The notes under the pieces were generated by a model. That model did no database searches. It saw only the letters and a program-made list of their open reading frames with translations, and had not been told where the DNA came from. A stretch of 64,000 bases of DNA, taken from positions 2,881,463-2,945,462 of the forward strand of contig NC_087382.1 in NCBI RefSeq assembly GCF_963675165.1, given 5' to 3'. This DNA is from Halichondria panicea. Lineage: Eukaryota > Porifera > Demospongiae > Suberitida > Halichondriidae. Position 1 is the first letter of the stretch. Every line of letters begins with the position of its first letter. Below are positions 47,976 to 60,359 of the stretch, one piece after another. The position numbers and the translations under genes are program-made.

Positions 47976-50900
47976 TGAACATTTATTGGTGAACTTGTAT
48001 CCCTGTTGTGTTTTCATCAAGAGTATATGTATACTCTTGTTTCATGCATTTATTCTTATTCTTATTCTTATTCTTGTTATTATTATTATTATGTGAACTT
48101 CACAGCCTTTCAACTGAAACGGGCTAACAATTTTGAGCACTGCGGGGGATGTGTAGATATGTAAGCAAGATTGAACCTTGCATAATTATAAGATAGCCAA
48201 ACTCTTATAGACATTGTGACAAAGTCCCAGACCTGGCTGGAAACCGTTGCATGGTCTTTTCTCTCCCTATAACTCTTTCCTTGGCAATCTGTTGTAGAAA
48301 TTACAACAATGGGTAAGGAATCGTTATGATGAATTAGATGAAGTTGTATGTGAGCTCCTCCCTGACAAACAAACTGTAGTCTAGGTAACCGCCTTATCAG
48401 TCAAGTAGGCTAAAAATCTGTGTCCTTTGATGTAAGCTTTGATGTCTCTTTGTGCATATGTAGTTATAAAAAAAAAAAAAAAAAAAAAAGAAACCTTTGA
48501 CTAGCTAGGAAGAGTAGCAGCAGTAGGCAGCAGTAGTAGTAGCAGTGCAAGCAGGACTAGACTAGATTAAAAAGTTGGTGGAAAGAATAACTGACCGTTT
48601 GGACGTCACCTGGCTGCCAGACTTTCATCTGGACTCTTCCCCCTGAGTAGCTGGCCTTTCTCTAAGCCACAAAACTGAGCAAGAAGCTGAAGAAGCAGCT
48701 AGACAGAGACATGTACCTAGCCTTGAGAATTGGGAGGCGTGGCTCAACTAGTTAGCCCAGCCCAGAGGAATTGTTACCGTGGGTACTGAACAACCGTAGA
48801 AGTAGGGCTACCCCTGGCTTTACTGAATTAACTAGCTGTGTCTGCTGTCTAGTTGGACCAGATTTAGCTAGATAATGGGGTAGAGAATAGTTGAGCGGTG
48901 CTGTGTGTAGCTTGAACTGTACTGGCTGGCAAGAATCTAGTAAGCACCCTATGCACTGATAACTCGTCAGAATGGAGGGTATGTTCTAGGGATCTGGACA
49001 GCTGTACATCCAAAGGAGCCAGGGAGTGCCAATCATCTTCTCCCAGTCTCTGACACGCTAAACAAAAGGAGCTAGAACTGGGAGTCCCAGCTAGAATTGC
49101 TAGCCGGATCTAGACTAATAGAATGACTTGGAGGCGTGGTGAGGCCGGATCCACACTAATTGATCGACCTAAAGACGCTCCTGTTCCAGATTTCACGAAT
49201 GGCAAGGAAAGGGATAACTGATTACCAATTTTTTTTGCTGTTCTACCACAAACCCACCACCCTATGTTGCTATGGAAATATACACAATGGTATCAGCACA
49301 TTATCTTAGAAATGTTCCAAACAGGAGATATGACTGGTATACAATTATTCACCTATTGCACAAACTTATAACTGCCACAGGGGTTGTAATGTTAAAATTT
49401 CTCCCCCTCGTGTTTTCAAAATACCAGGAAACGTTGAGTTCTGGAAACTCGCATTAATGGAAATTTAAAGATTTAAGAATCCAGAAATTGGTAAATGCAA
49501 GCACTCCCTAATTTCCTGACTTTTTGGCAAAAAACACAGACATTCTAGAATGGCCGCTTTAATACACTGATCCTGTATCAGGAAGTCGCGTGAGGGTAGA
49601 AGGGTGGTAGAAGGGTGAAAATGAGCGTGGGCATGCTGAGCTAGAGATGTTGGACTGCCCACGCAGAGATCTATGACTTTACCTGCAGCAAGCTGGATAT
49701 GGACTTGGAACTGGAAGTTTGCAAGCACTATAGCTAGCTATACCTTAGGCTTAGCTAGATGATCTACTAGTTATGTGTTCAGATTCTATCAGACTATCAC
49801 CTTTTCTCGTGTCTTTCTACATGCTATTTAAATATATAGTCTACTGATAGTATAGATCAAGAATAGCTTAGTCATCATTATCATATAGCAGGTAGCTACT
49901 GCCACCAGAGCTGGCCACGCTGGTTCGATCTCTGATCTGACTTGTAGCACAGTACAGCTTGGTGGTTGTCTCAGTACAGTCTTATTAACTCTGAATGCGT
50001 GGGAGAATATCTTACGTCACGATTGTGGGCTACATATCACCCACGTTCATAAAAATCCTTGTGGATCACGCGATTTCCCAAACCAGGCCTTACTTTTTCT
50101 TAACTGTACGCCCATTTCTTTCTTTGCTGCCTCACTATGTCTTTCTTATGATTTATGGATGAACCAGTGACAACAGCAAGAAAAAGTAAGGCCTGGGATC
50201 GAGGCTACTAAAATGTAACCATGAATTTATCAGTGCAGTGGTGCGAAATTTACATGTGGCCCGGGCAATACCCGCGAAAGATGCATACCGGAAGTGGGCG
50301 TGTCACCATGTGACTTTTGATCACGCCCCCTTTCGGCCATGGAGCCATGTATCCGTCACGATCCTCCTCCTTCAATGTGTGAGTCAAACTAGCCATAACT
50401 CGAGAAAGAAGCTTTAGTTTGCTAATCCACGAATCAAAATCCAAGAGAACGTGGCTAGAAGCCTATAGAAGCTGTTAGTTTTCGTCGCATTGCAACCGTT
50501 GAGCAGTTACTGCTGGAACACACACACACACACACAGCATAGATAGTAGAGGGGAAGGATTGGAAACATCTCAGGTGACCAATGTATTGCCCTAGAGAAT
50601 TCTGACACCATGCGTGTTGCATTCCGCAAGTGATGATTGCGATTGATTGCGAGCCAGATGCAAAGACAAAGGAGAAGAAAGTGAAGAAAACTGCAGTAAG
50701 CACTGGCAGAGCTAGTCTGTATGTACATTATCCATAGTAAATGTATGGTTTACATAATTTAACTAATTTATTTGATCATCAGACTGAGGTCCATGTAGCA
50801 CTATTTTACATGTATTTAGTTGGGAATTTGATGGTTGGTATGAAACTTTGTGGGGGATATCTTGAGCTAGGAAGTAGTCATGGTTGCTTGAGAGTGATCA

Positions 50901-52124
50901 GAGTGTAGAGGGAGCATTGAAATATGCCTTAGGCATAGCCAAGTTGAGCATTATGCTGTTTATTGTTGGATATTAACATAGAAGTGTGAAAAGAAGAATT
51001 CAAAAGTACATTTGTTTGCGGGGGAGTTACTGGTTAACAATAGATTGTACATCACTATTGTTTAGGTTTATACATATTGCCTAATGATCCCGATGTGCCT
51101 TAAGAAAAGTTTTTCTTTGCTAACCTGTATAGTTTTTCAAATATGCTAATTCAAACTTACCCGTAAATTGCTTTCCCAGGGTACTCAGAACATCTAAGGA
51201 TCTGCCAAGACCCTTTGGAAAAGTTTGGCATGCCAATGACAGAAGGAAGGGACACATGATAACCCCACTGTTATTTATTACGATTGGTCAATTCTTTTGC
51301 AAAAGCTGTGTAGTGACCTGATGATGAAAATACACCACTACCTAAACGTCGTCAGACTTATCTTTTGTGTTTGTAAACATAATTATTTCTCTATGCATCC
51401 TTTGTGAATGTGATTGTGTAAATCATAATGTTAAGAATAAGTATACATCTATATGAACTGTCTATATAGACTCTGTGAGTGCATGCCTTGTTCTTTGAAG
51501 GTTTGTTGAGGACATATAATTCTTCAATGCAACGGAGAAAAATCTCATTCTGATGTACAGCAAACAAAGAAACTAAATCAGATCTATGTATGTAGCTGTG
51601 TTAGCTATGTATGTAGCTACTATCCTGCCAGAGAAAGCCATAACTAGCTGTTCACTCTCTTTTGGCCCCAATTTCCTGTCTATTTCCGGTGCGACACGCA
51701 TGGACCGCGTGAAATCCCTATGTTTCCAATCCCTCTCCTCTAGCCTCTACTATCTATGCACACAGTCAGCTTTACCGTATCCCTCCTGTGCATGGCTACG
51801 CCTCGAGGCATAAACAAGCAAGCCATAACTCGAGAAAGAAGCTTTAGTTTGCTAATCCACAAATCAAAATCCAAGAGAACGTGGCTAGAATCCTATAGGC
51901 ATAATTATGCATGCTTGTCTTGTGCCAACAAATTTAATTAAACAAGGGATATAATTATTATGAGTTATAATTAAGGTATATACATATTATTCATGTCAAC
52001 ACAAGCATAATTATTATTATAGCTTCATAAAGTCATTCATGCTCTAAATTTATTTTGGCTATATATAATCGTTTATATGTATACTGTCAATCCAGAGTTA
52101 ATTACTTTCTATTCTGCATGTATA
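47976..52124. other. Gene-poor region with repeats
   Basis: No exon I can support. Contents: (tattct)n and (tat)n near 48045-48090; an A20 run near 48470-48489; a (gtagca)n stretch 48505-48555; inverted ccaggccttactttttctt (50090) and agaaaaagtaaggcctggg (50180) blocks; minus-strand copies of the TGCCTCGAGGC family at 50380-50530 (with (CA)n) and 51785-51905. Short open frames show no family resemblance. Confidence 0.5.
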
Positions 52125-54264
52125 TTATATTACAACAGTTTTCTTCATCAAAGTTTTCATCGATTCAAATGCGTTCAATTGGGATAATTGCTGTTCATTC
52201 AATTGCACTGCAGCAGCATCCAAGTTGTCTGCAGCAGCATCCAATTTGTCTGCAGCAGCATCCAAGTTGTCTGCAGCAGCATCCAAGTTGTCATCATCCA
52301 ATTGCACTGCATTCAATTGCACTACTGCAGCATCCAAGTTGTCATCATCCAATTGCACTGCATTCAATCGCACTACTGCAGCATCCAAGTTGTCTGCAGC
52401 AGCATTCAACAGCACTGCAGCAGCATCCAATGGCACTTTAGCATTCAATTTCACTGCAGCAGCATTCAATTGCACTGCTTTAGCATTCAATTTCACTGCA
52501 GCAGCATTCAATTGCACTGCAGCAGCATTCAATTTCACTGCAGCAGCATTCAATTTAGCCTCGATTCCAGGCCGCTTGCCTGGAATCGAGGCTACATTCA
52601 ATCGCACTGCAGCAGCAGCAACAGCAGTATTCAATTGCACTACAGCAGTATTCAATTGCACTACAGCAGTATTCAATGGCACTACAGCATCATTCAATTG
52701 CACTGCAGCAGCAGCAGCAGTATTCAATTGCACTACAGCAGCCTTCAATTGCACTACAGTATTCAATAGCACTGCAGCAGCAGCAGCAGTATTCAATTGC
52801 ACTGCATTCATTTGCAATGCAGCAGCATTCCGTGGCACTGCAGCATTCAATGGCGGCACGTTCAATTGCACTGCCACTGCAGCATTCAATTTATGTTGTG
52901 CTGCAACTAATTGAGTGTTTTCATAATTATCCCATTGATTTGCATCCATATTCAATTTCAGTGCAGCAAACCATTTACTAATCAATTTAGCCACCTCCGT
53001 GCTGTGTTCAATCATTACAATCTCGAAATCAGAGTATTTGAATGGAGTGCATTGTTGACCAACCTTTACTTTAGCCCTTAATTTAGCCACTGACATAGCT
53101 ACCGAATGAACTATCGATTGAGCCATCTTAGTATTTTGCTTATCATTGCCATTCGTATTCAATAGAGTATTCAGTTCATTCTCCAATTGAGTTACCAATT
53201 GAGCCTGTGTGATGAGCTTGCGTACCTCATACACGGATTCGGACCCCACATAAAGCATAACTATACACGCAGCACAAACAATGCTTAGAGCAGCTCTCGC
53301 AATATGCAGATAGTGCATAACTGCAGCCATTTTGACATCATCATCGACAGGCACATTACAAAGACAATAGTTTAACGGAAGAAGTTTGTCTGCTAAGAGG
53401 TAGGCTACAAAAATAAACCATATAGCAACACCGAACAAAATAACTAACCATTTGTATTTGTTGCACTTCATGACAATACGGCCAATAGAGTATATTGCAT
53501 AAATATTTGCAATTACAAAAACTGCCCCAAAAAAAGCTTGATCGACTCCTCTGCAAAACATAGTTGGCGTGGATATCATATTGATGCGAGCTACTTGAAG
53601 CAAAGTACTGTAGAAAGCATCAAGGGGAACCAATTTAACAAGCATGTCCGGAACTGGTCCCCACAAATGCTTGGAATCACTATTTGGCTGCCAGTCAATA
53701 TTGCTGATTAGTATAAATGCAAAAAGTGCAGCTACTGCAGATGCTCTCAATCCACTCTGCCATTCGTCCGATAAAACAAGAGCATTATTATCAGTAATAT
53801 TACCCTGAGTTGTATTACTGGCACCAAACAAGTCGACCACCTTGGTGATATTGTTTCCATAATAGTAGAGCAATGGGCCAAACACAGTGCAAAAAACCGG
53901 TTTTAAAAACTTATCCATGAGTTTATTGCAATCATTCTTCACACGTGTACAGTCTTTACAGTCAGAACACTTTGATAGTAGTTCGGTGACACATTTATCA
54001 ATACAGTCACAATAACAATACTCTTTTATTTCTACAACAACATAGAACCATCCTAGTATAAAAGAAATCGTCAAGCCCACCACAAATGCGAAACAAATTA
54101 GCCAAGTTATTGTTGGAGGAAACATTGCATTCATTTCCAAAATAAATGTTAGGATCATATCCATAAGGAGCACGATAACAAATAACCAGTTGCTACCTGC
54201 TGGAGCCTGCAAAATACATTAATACACAATCGTTAAACAATTTTATTTTTGTACTTACAGCCAT
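52125..54264 (-). CDS. Multi-pass membrane protein with long Ala/Val/Leu/Asn repeat tail
   Basis: Exons 54259-54264 (MA) and 52125-54206, joined by gtaagt and a ttgcag acceptor; about 695 residues. Upstream of the ATG the same frame is open and hydrophobic (CYIIALLLILLFDKYSPGQL), so the real start may be different. About six helices: WLFVIVLLMDMILTFIL, ITWLICFAFVVGLTISFILG, ASAVAALFAFILIS, AFFGAVFVIANIYAIYSIG, WLVILFGVAIWFIFVAYLLA and AALSIVCAACIVMLYVG. A Cys-rich loop (EYCYCDCIDKC, then CSDCKDC) follows helix 2. Residues about 430-690 are near-heptad repeats of the form AAAVxLN, later AAADNLD. A 37-base perfect hairpin is inserted in frame at 52557-52593. No known family recognised. Decayed relatives lie at 59.8-62.5 kb. 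Confidence 0.7.
52190..52900. repeat. Coding minisatellite of the repeat tail
   Basis: Variable units of about 21 bases built on gcagcattcaattgcact in the C-terminal part of the membrane-protein gene. The reverse strand is also open (SKLSAAA, FNCTAAA types) because of the repeat composition; that frame is not taken as a gene. Confidence 0.9.
52557..52593. other. Perfect hairpin insert within coding repeat
   Basis: Arms agcctcgattccaggc (52557-52572) and gcctggaatcgaggct (52578-52593), loop of 5 bases. It encodes a non-repeat segment (VASIPGKRPGIEA) in frame between AAAVxLN units. Similar blocks, ttgattccaggcc near 287 and tcgatcccaggcc near 59560, suggest a small dispersed palindrome. Confidence 0.8.
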
Positions 54265-54800
54265 GATAATCAGATCCCACAATTGGCCTGGACTATACTT
54301 GTCAAACAATAATATTAGCAACAATGCTATAATGTAGCAAAAGAAACTACTGATTTTAAGATGCTCGAAATTTCAATTCAGGGAATTCAACTGACAACAA
54401 GAAAGATACAGCACTTATATACAAAAAGACATGCCAGGATGTTTCTCACCCATACATACACCCATAATTATATAGATGTATTTTGTATGGTGTGGGTGGG
54501 TGTATGTGGGATAGTGAAAGTTTATGCATGGTTGACTTATATTTAACCTATAATTATAATAAACTACATGTATTAGTAGGTTAGTACAACCAGTAGGTTG
54601 TACATAGGATTGACAGTGCAGTTGTGTGTGTTTTCAATTATTGCACAAATTTTGACTCGTGTTTAGACTGCTCTATTTCTGCAGGGAAAGGCCACATCAA
54701 GAAACTAACTGGATAGATAGCTTAGTTAGCCTTTTATCTGTGTAAATATGTGATATTATAGTCTATGAATATTCTCATGCAATACTATTGATATTTAAAA
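54265..54800. other. Upstream region of the membrane-protein gene
   Basis: Bases about 54320-54420 (atagtgtagcaaaagaaac-type block, then gaattcaactgaca) recur in diverged form near 59820-59890 and 61315-61420, so this is the 5' region of a duplicated family. No other gene seen. Confidence 0.45.
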
Positions 54801-54820
54801 AATTGCACTATTTTCATATT

Positions 54821-55214
54821 GAACGTTGCTAGGATTGCCAGGAAAAGAAAAGCGCGAAAAAGCGAAGAAACAAGAAATTCGGCGAGTGCATAACTCCAAT
54901 CCGTTACAACGTACGTCATTCACATGTACTGTTTCAAGAAATTTAAGCTATACTTGTTTTGGTACTTTTCCTGGCCAATCCTTTCACATTGCAAGTAATA
55001 ATTATTTAGTTTCACTGTCCAAAGGTGAATTCTTATTTAGTGCAATGACTGTGCATTTACCCAACCTGTATTTTGATTCTATTCTTTATCAACAGTAGGC
55101 CACTCGACTGCACATGTTCATGACGTTGTAACGGATTGGAGTTATGCACTCGCCGAATTTCTTGTTTCTTCGCTTTTTCGCGCTTTTCTTTTCCTGGCAA
55201 TCCTAGCAACGTTC
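54821..55214. mobile_element. MITE-like element with 92-base inverted repeats, copy 1
   Basis: Left arm 54821-54912 (gaacgttgctaggattgcca through ccgttacaacgt) and right arm about 55123-55214 are perfect reverse complements by eye, enclosing about 210 bases without a gene. Same family as 57952-58507. Confidence 0.85.
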
Positions 55215-55255
55215 ACATTGCAAATGTTTTTTAGTTTTGATTCCCTTTCTTTTTA

Positions 55256-55460
55256 TGCCTCGAGGCGTAGCCGCACGAGGGATACGGTAAAGCTGACCGT
55301 GTGTGTGTGTGTGTGTGTGTGTGTCTGTGTGTCTGTTCCAGCTGTAACTGCTCAACGGTTGCAATGCTACGAAAACTAACAGCTTCTATAGGCTTCTAGC
55401 CACGTTCTCTTGGATTTTGATTCGTGGATTAGCAAACTAAAGCTTCGTTCTCGAATAATT
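55256..55460 (+). repeat. TGCCTCGAGGC dispersed repeat, unbroken copy
   Basis: tgcctcgaggcgtagccgca, a (TG)n tract (55299-55323), ctgttccagctgtaactgct, then a block ending near tagcaaactaaagcttcg. This copy shows the arrangement that the Penelope-like insertion interrupts at 14752-21130. Confidence 0.8.
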
Positions 55461-56527
55461 CGAATATTTTTGCATTTAATTATGCATCCACTGGTGCATG
55501 ATAGCACTTATACCTATATTTGTTAGCTACAAGAGTCAGAAAAGATCTGTTAAAACAGCTAGCTATAGTAGCCATTGCTGCATGGACTTGATCTTTGGAC
55601 ACACCCTCTTTACTGTGGATGCAATGCGCATGCGCGCTCATCCCCACATGTTAGAGAATCCAGTGGTAGAATCAACTTTCTTGAGGTTCTGGTATATATA
55701 TAGGTAAGCCACAAAACAAATGATACCATATAGACTAGATAATAATACATTCATGTACACAAGTCTGATAACAATAGATACATGTACACAAGTCTTTTCT
55801 TCTCAGTATTAATTAATATAGATAGATACACACTTTTTGCTTGTTTATATAATACAGTCTGTGCTTAAATTCTCAGTGCCTTTGACAAAGATTTGCTCCC
55901 ACTGTTTGGCTACAGGCCATTTAAATAACATGCAGTTGCTTTGGTATCGTTGATTTAATTCTGTGATTGAATTGTACTTATCTCACAGGCTATATAATAC
56001 TGACTATTATGCCTTAGACAAAGGTTTGCTCCCACTGTTTGGCTACAGGCCATTTAAACCCCACATCCTAACAGAATCAATCTTCTTCTTTCTTGCTTCC
56101 TTGAGGTCCTGGTAAGCACTATACGTATTAAATAATGATACCATATACAATAGTCTAAGATAACATGTATATAAGTCTGACAGTTATAGATATATTATTT
56201 ACATGCAACTTTTTTATCAGCAGATTTTATTCAATTCGTTGTTGCAAAATGATTATAAACTTTTTTGAATTATGCAAACAAACTTTTCCCTCTTCTATAA
56301 CACTCTATTACTTTTGAGCGAAAGTAAATCATGGCGAGAGGCATTTGCAAGCGCCAGCTTGAGCACTAGTTTAATATTGTACTCTGGCACTTGTTTAATC
56401 CCCGTGGTTCCAACTTTAAGACTGTTGACATTTGTGTTAACCTATAACCTACATATATAGCTGTAGGTACAATGTGTGCATCTGCTGTGAGCATTTCTAC
56501 ACAACTGCTCTATCTTTTTCTATGCAG
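55461..56527. repeat. Region of duplicated short blocks upstream of PARP-type exon
   Basis: Two copies (about 55877-55925, 56013-56060) of a block encoding the start of a Cys-pair peptide (KxCSHCLATGH; full form at 57640-57720). Two 'ttgaggt(t/c)ctggta' blocks (55680, 56100) and one 'ttgagcgaaagtaaatcatg' repeat (56313-56372). No upstream PARP exon recognised. Confidence 0.5.
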
Positions 56528-56820
56528 CTGCTCACTTTGGGAGGGGAGTGTACTTTGCAGTGGAGTCTTCCTACTCTGCCCAGGACAAGTATTCAGTACC
56601 TGACTCGAGTGGCCTCCGGTATATGTTTGTGTGTCATGTGATCATCGGAGAGTATACCCTCGGCAATAAAGACATGAAGACAGCCCCTCCACTGACAACT
56701 GGCTCCAATGCAGTTTTTGATACTTTAGTCGATTATATGAAGGCTCCAACTATTTTCGTAGCCTTGACAGATGCCCAGGCTTATCCCGAGTATCTTATTA
56801 CATTCAAGAAACTTAAATAA
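56528..56820 (+). CDS. PARP-type ADP-ribosyltransferase, last catalytic exon (partial)
   Basis: Exon after acceptor ctttttctatgcag; open to the stop at 56818-56820. It encodes AHFGRGVYFAVESSYSAQDK, a YMFVCHVIIGEYTLGN strand, PPLTTGSNAVFDTLVD and, at the end, FVALTDAQAYPEYLITFKK. This is the C-terminal half of a PARP catalytic domain, closest in pattern to the mono-ADP-ribosyltransferase group (PARP7/10-15 type). The histidine-containing donor-loop half is not recognised upstream, so it is an orphan exon, a pseudogene fragment, or has a distant upstream exon. The frame is uninterrupted, which favours function or a recent origin. Confidence 0.75.
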
Positions 56821-57951
56821 AATGTCTCTGTAGGTAAAGTAGGTATAGTAGTGAAACTAATTTCTAGCCTGAGGCCGTTGACTGAATTTACAAGTACAAT
56901 CTATGTTTTCATGCAAGCGCTCTTGATTCATGTAGTATGATGAACAGTTTTTGATAAAAGACTTGTCCATTTTCATATATACTGCAGCTTCCACTTTTGT
57001 ACAAAAAAGCAAACACGCTCTACTAAGTGTGGTATGGATCCTGGAATGACAATTGTCACTGTTATAAGCCTCAGCTATGGCCTCCATTGCCTCAGTGTAT
57101 GTCCTCCCTCTGATTCTCTGCTCATCAACTTGCACCACCTCATATAACCAGCATGGGAGGACATTGAACTATAATTTAATATAGGCAAAACATAATTATA
57201 GGCAAAGCGGACTGGTAAAACACACCAGGGGATAGAATTATATACCCACAGAATCTACCAGTATATTAGTGGAGGACCAAAGTAAATAAACAAAACATGC
57301 AGTATTAATGGCAGACTGGGTACATTTGTATTTTGTGTATTGTACTTTCCAAAGCTAAAGAAGCTAGCTATTACCATTTCTTGTAACTTGCCGACACACC
57401 CCTTATTCCTGCGCATGCGCTCATTACCACGTGTGAGAGACTCCATTTTAACCCAGATCCTGGCAGAAATCAATTCTTTTTGTGGTCCTGGTAAGCCACA
57501 AAACACTACAATGATACCAGAATACTGTAGATATGTGTACACAAGATATAGCCTTTTAGACTGCTTGTTATAGATCTTCTTTCTGTGATTGAATTCTATC
57601 TTTAATACTTATCTCACAGACTAGACTACTGACTGACTATGCCTTTGACAAAGGTTTGCTCCCACTGTTTGGCTACAGGCCATATAAGACGATCAGTATG
57701 CACTAACTGTGGACACCCCTTGTGAAAATGAAAAAAAGAAAATGATTGATTGTTGGTCATGAGTAAATTATGCACTTCCGCTTATAAGTAATTGAAAACA
57801 AAAATCTTCTTCTTTGTTGCTTCCTAGATCCTTGAGGTCCTGGTATAAGCAGCCACAAACACACAACAATGATACCATAATTATACAATTGCAAGTCAGT
57901 TTTAGACAGATTATTTTATACACTTTTCCTCTTCTATACTTCCTCTTCTAT
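56821..57951. repeat. Repeats and a 28-residue Cys-pair ORF
   Basis: A small plus-strand ORF (about 57641-57727) begins MPLTKVCSHCLATGH and ends VCTNCGHPL, with two CxxC pairs like a zinc ribbon. Truncated copies lie at 55877 and 56013. Blocks at 57425-57560 and 57790-57880 repeat 'ttcc..cctggta' and 'aatgatacca' sequences found at 44480-44650 and 55680-55760. The minus-strand frame 56857-57138 resembles no family I know. Confidence 0.45.
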
Positions 57952-58507
57952 ATCCGACTAGAAAAACATTTGCAATGTGAAAAATTGCTAGGATTGGCCA
58001 GGGGAACCACAAAAAAGCGTGGGAACAAGAAATCAGACGAGAGCATAACTCCAATCCGTTACAACGTCAATCACATGTATACTGGTAGTTTTCCCATGTT
58101 TTCCCAGCCAATATGCCACGCAATTTTTACTGGTGGAGTGATGACCAATCCCTATATATATTTATTATACATCCATTTTAGAATGTGGGGCACATAATCA
58201 TGATGATTTGTGATGAATTGATGTTCCTAATACATGCAGTGTTGAGCACAGGTACACACAGTCCATCCATGCGTAGTAACATGCACGGACCGTACTGGTG
58301 ACTGCATGGAATGATGTGGTGGATGGAAGCTGATAGGTGGATCTGGAACACAGTCTATTATTTAATATACTATGTATTGTACATGTTCATGACGTTGTAA
58401 CGGATTGGAGTTATGCTCTCGTCTGATTTCTTGTTCCCATGCTTTTTTGTGGTTCCCCTGGCCAATCCTAGCAATTTTTCACATTGCAAATGTTTTTCTA
58501 GTCGGAT
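57952..58507. mobile_element. MITE-like element with 116-base inverted repeats, copy 2
   Basis: Left arm 57952-58068 (atccgactagaaaaacattt, then gctaggattggcca, then ccgttacaacgtc) and right arm about 58391-58507 are reverse complements with one mismatch noted (gcgtggg against gcatggg). No gene inside; presumably moved by a transposase encoded elsewhere. Confidence 0.85.
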
Positions 58508-59810
58508 TCCCTTTCTTTTTCAGTACAGTTTACGTATCATGACATGCATAAGTGGAACGTCAAGAGGCAGTACAAGAAGAGAAGACAGGACTAATCAGAT
58601 ATCTTCTCGAATATCTCTGGACTAATAATTATAGTATAATGAGTAATAATTTATTGCTTGATAATTATGTTGAATTTGCGAATCAGTATTAAATGACAGC
58701 CATTTTAAGAGCATGATATCTAGCCAGTGCATATAGCATGCCTGTCAGAGAAAGGGAGCTAGAGCTGAACAGTGTGAAGAAAAGGAACACCTCAGGCTCT
58801 GGAAAAGCACTGCACGGTTTATTAGCCACGCCTATCTATTATTATTGGCCACAACGCAATTGCTGAGTCATTAAAGATGGCGGAATTGTCTAGGTAAGAG
58901 AAATAGAGACTGAGAGGTCATCTGCCTCGTGGAAGCAATCGCAAATCTGAAGAAGCGCTTTGTAATCCAGGTTGTAGTCGTTTGGAAACCCTGTGCAGAA
59001 TGTCCTGGAGATGGCTGTACTTGGAGTAAATGCTGGGCAAGAAACTTACTTACTTACTCACTTACTTACTTACTTAGTCAGTCGAGTCAGACAAAGAGCG
59101 GTGAAACGTCGAAATAGTGCAATTTTTAAAATGAAAATATTCATTCATTAAAATGTTTATGGATTATGAAATGAGAGATACAAAGAGAGAAAAGGCTAAA
59201 TAAACTATCTGTTCAGCCAGTTTCTTGATGTGGCCTTTCCCTGCAGAGATAGAACAGTTTGAACATGAGTCAAAATAATTGAAATATTGCTAAACACGGG
59301 CAAACCCACTGCCAATCCTATGTAAAACCTACTGGTTTTACTAATACTTCCTCTTCTATACTTTTGAGCGAAAGCAAATCATGGCGAGAGGCATTAGCAC
59401 AGCGCCAGCTTGAACACTAGTTTCATACAGTAGTACATTAATGATAAGATAAAATTAATGTGACGTTGATTAATTTGTCATCGTCCTGTAATCTTGTTGA
59501 AGATAATATATAAGTGGTCGTTGGACAGAATTATATTATACTCCTCAATAGTCTCGATCCCAGGCCGCACTTCACTCAGGGAATTGAGGAGTTAGCCTCC
59601 TTCACCGGCCTTCTTTTCTCAATAATGAAAGTGAAATACCTATGAGGAACATCAAGAAGCAAGAGAAGTTCAAGAAGAGAAGACAGGACTGCAGTATTTT
59701 ATTCAGTCATTTATCTATGATAAAAATAATGGCAGCCATGTTTATACTGCATGTAGATGTACTTCCAAGTGCAAAAAAATGGAGTTGTATACGATGACTG
59801 CTAAATAATG
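58508..59810. other. Intergenic region with repeats
   Basis: No supportable exon. (ACTT)n at 59046-59080 is followed by a tgaaacgtcg motif (59100-59109). A 'ttttgagcgaaagcaaatca' repeat lies at 59362-59422. Bases 59615-59690 resemble 58520-58600 (gaaga...acaggact). Confidence 0.45.
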
Positions 59811-60359
59811 TAGATTTAGCATGCTTCGAAATTTCTATCACTTGATATTCAGGAAATTCAACTGACAATTAACAAGAGACACTAGCAGCAGACGTTCTAA
59901 CAGTTTTCTGCATGGGTGTTTCTCACATACCATATAGCGGGTATATATTTCGAAGGTATAAATGTTCGTGGTTTTTGCGGATTAGGCGGCATGAACCGCG
60001 AATATTAAAACCGCTAATTTAATATTGCATGCATGCATGCATGCTGCAAAAAGGCCCTATTCCACAAACATTAAATCTGCGAAAACCTTTCTAAAGGCAT
60101 TTCCCGGAAAATTTATACCCTTGAAATATACCAGCTATATATACGATATTCGTATACGTAGATGTGTTCTATATAACATGTGGACATGCAGACTGTAACC
60201 ATAACATAACCATTTATGATCTTTAGCAAAAGCAAAACAGTCTTATAAAAACAATCTTATAGTTAAACAATCTTATAGTTAAATCTTCATAACAGTATAT
60301 GCATACAGCTGCTGTCAACAAGTATAGAGTTCATATGAACTCTATATAGTAAAACTTAT

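Noticed and set aside
51316-51362. ctgatgatgaaa...aaacgtcgtcag, hammerhead-like
   Set aside because: The GAAA box is altered (TAAAC) and stem II cannot be drawn convincingly; the similar tgaaacgtcg at 59100 lacks an upstream CTGANGA.
52188-52981. Plus-strand open frames rich in Ser/Cys/Thr/Ala opposite the membrane-protein tail
   Set aside because: Repeat composition keeps all frames open; only the minus frame continues into a membrane domain.
56857-57138. Minus-strand 93-residue frame
   Set aside because: No domain, no convincing splice partners and no repeat support; kept only as a note.
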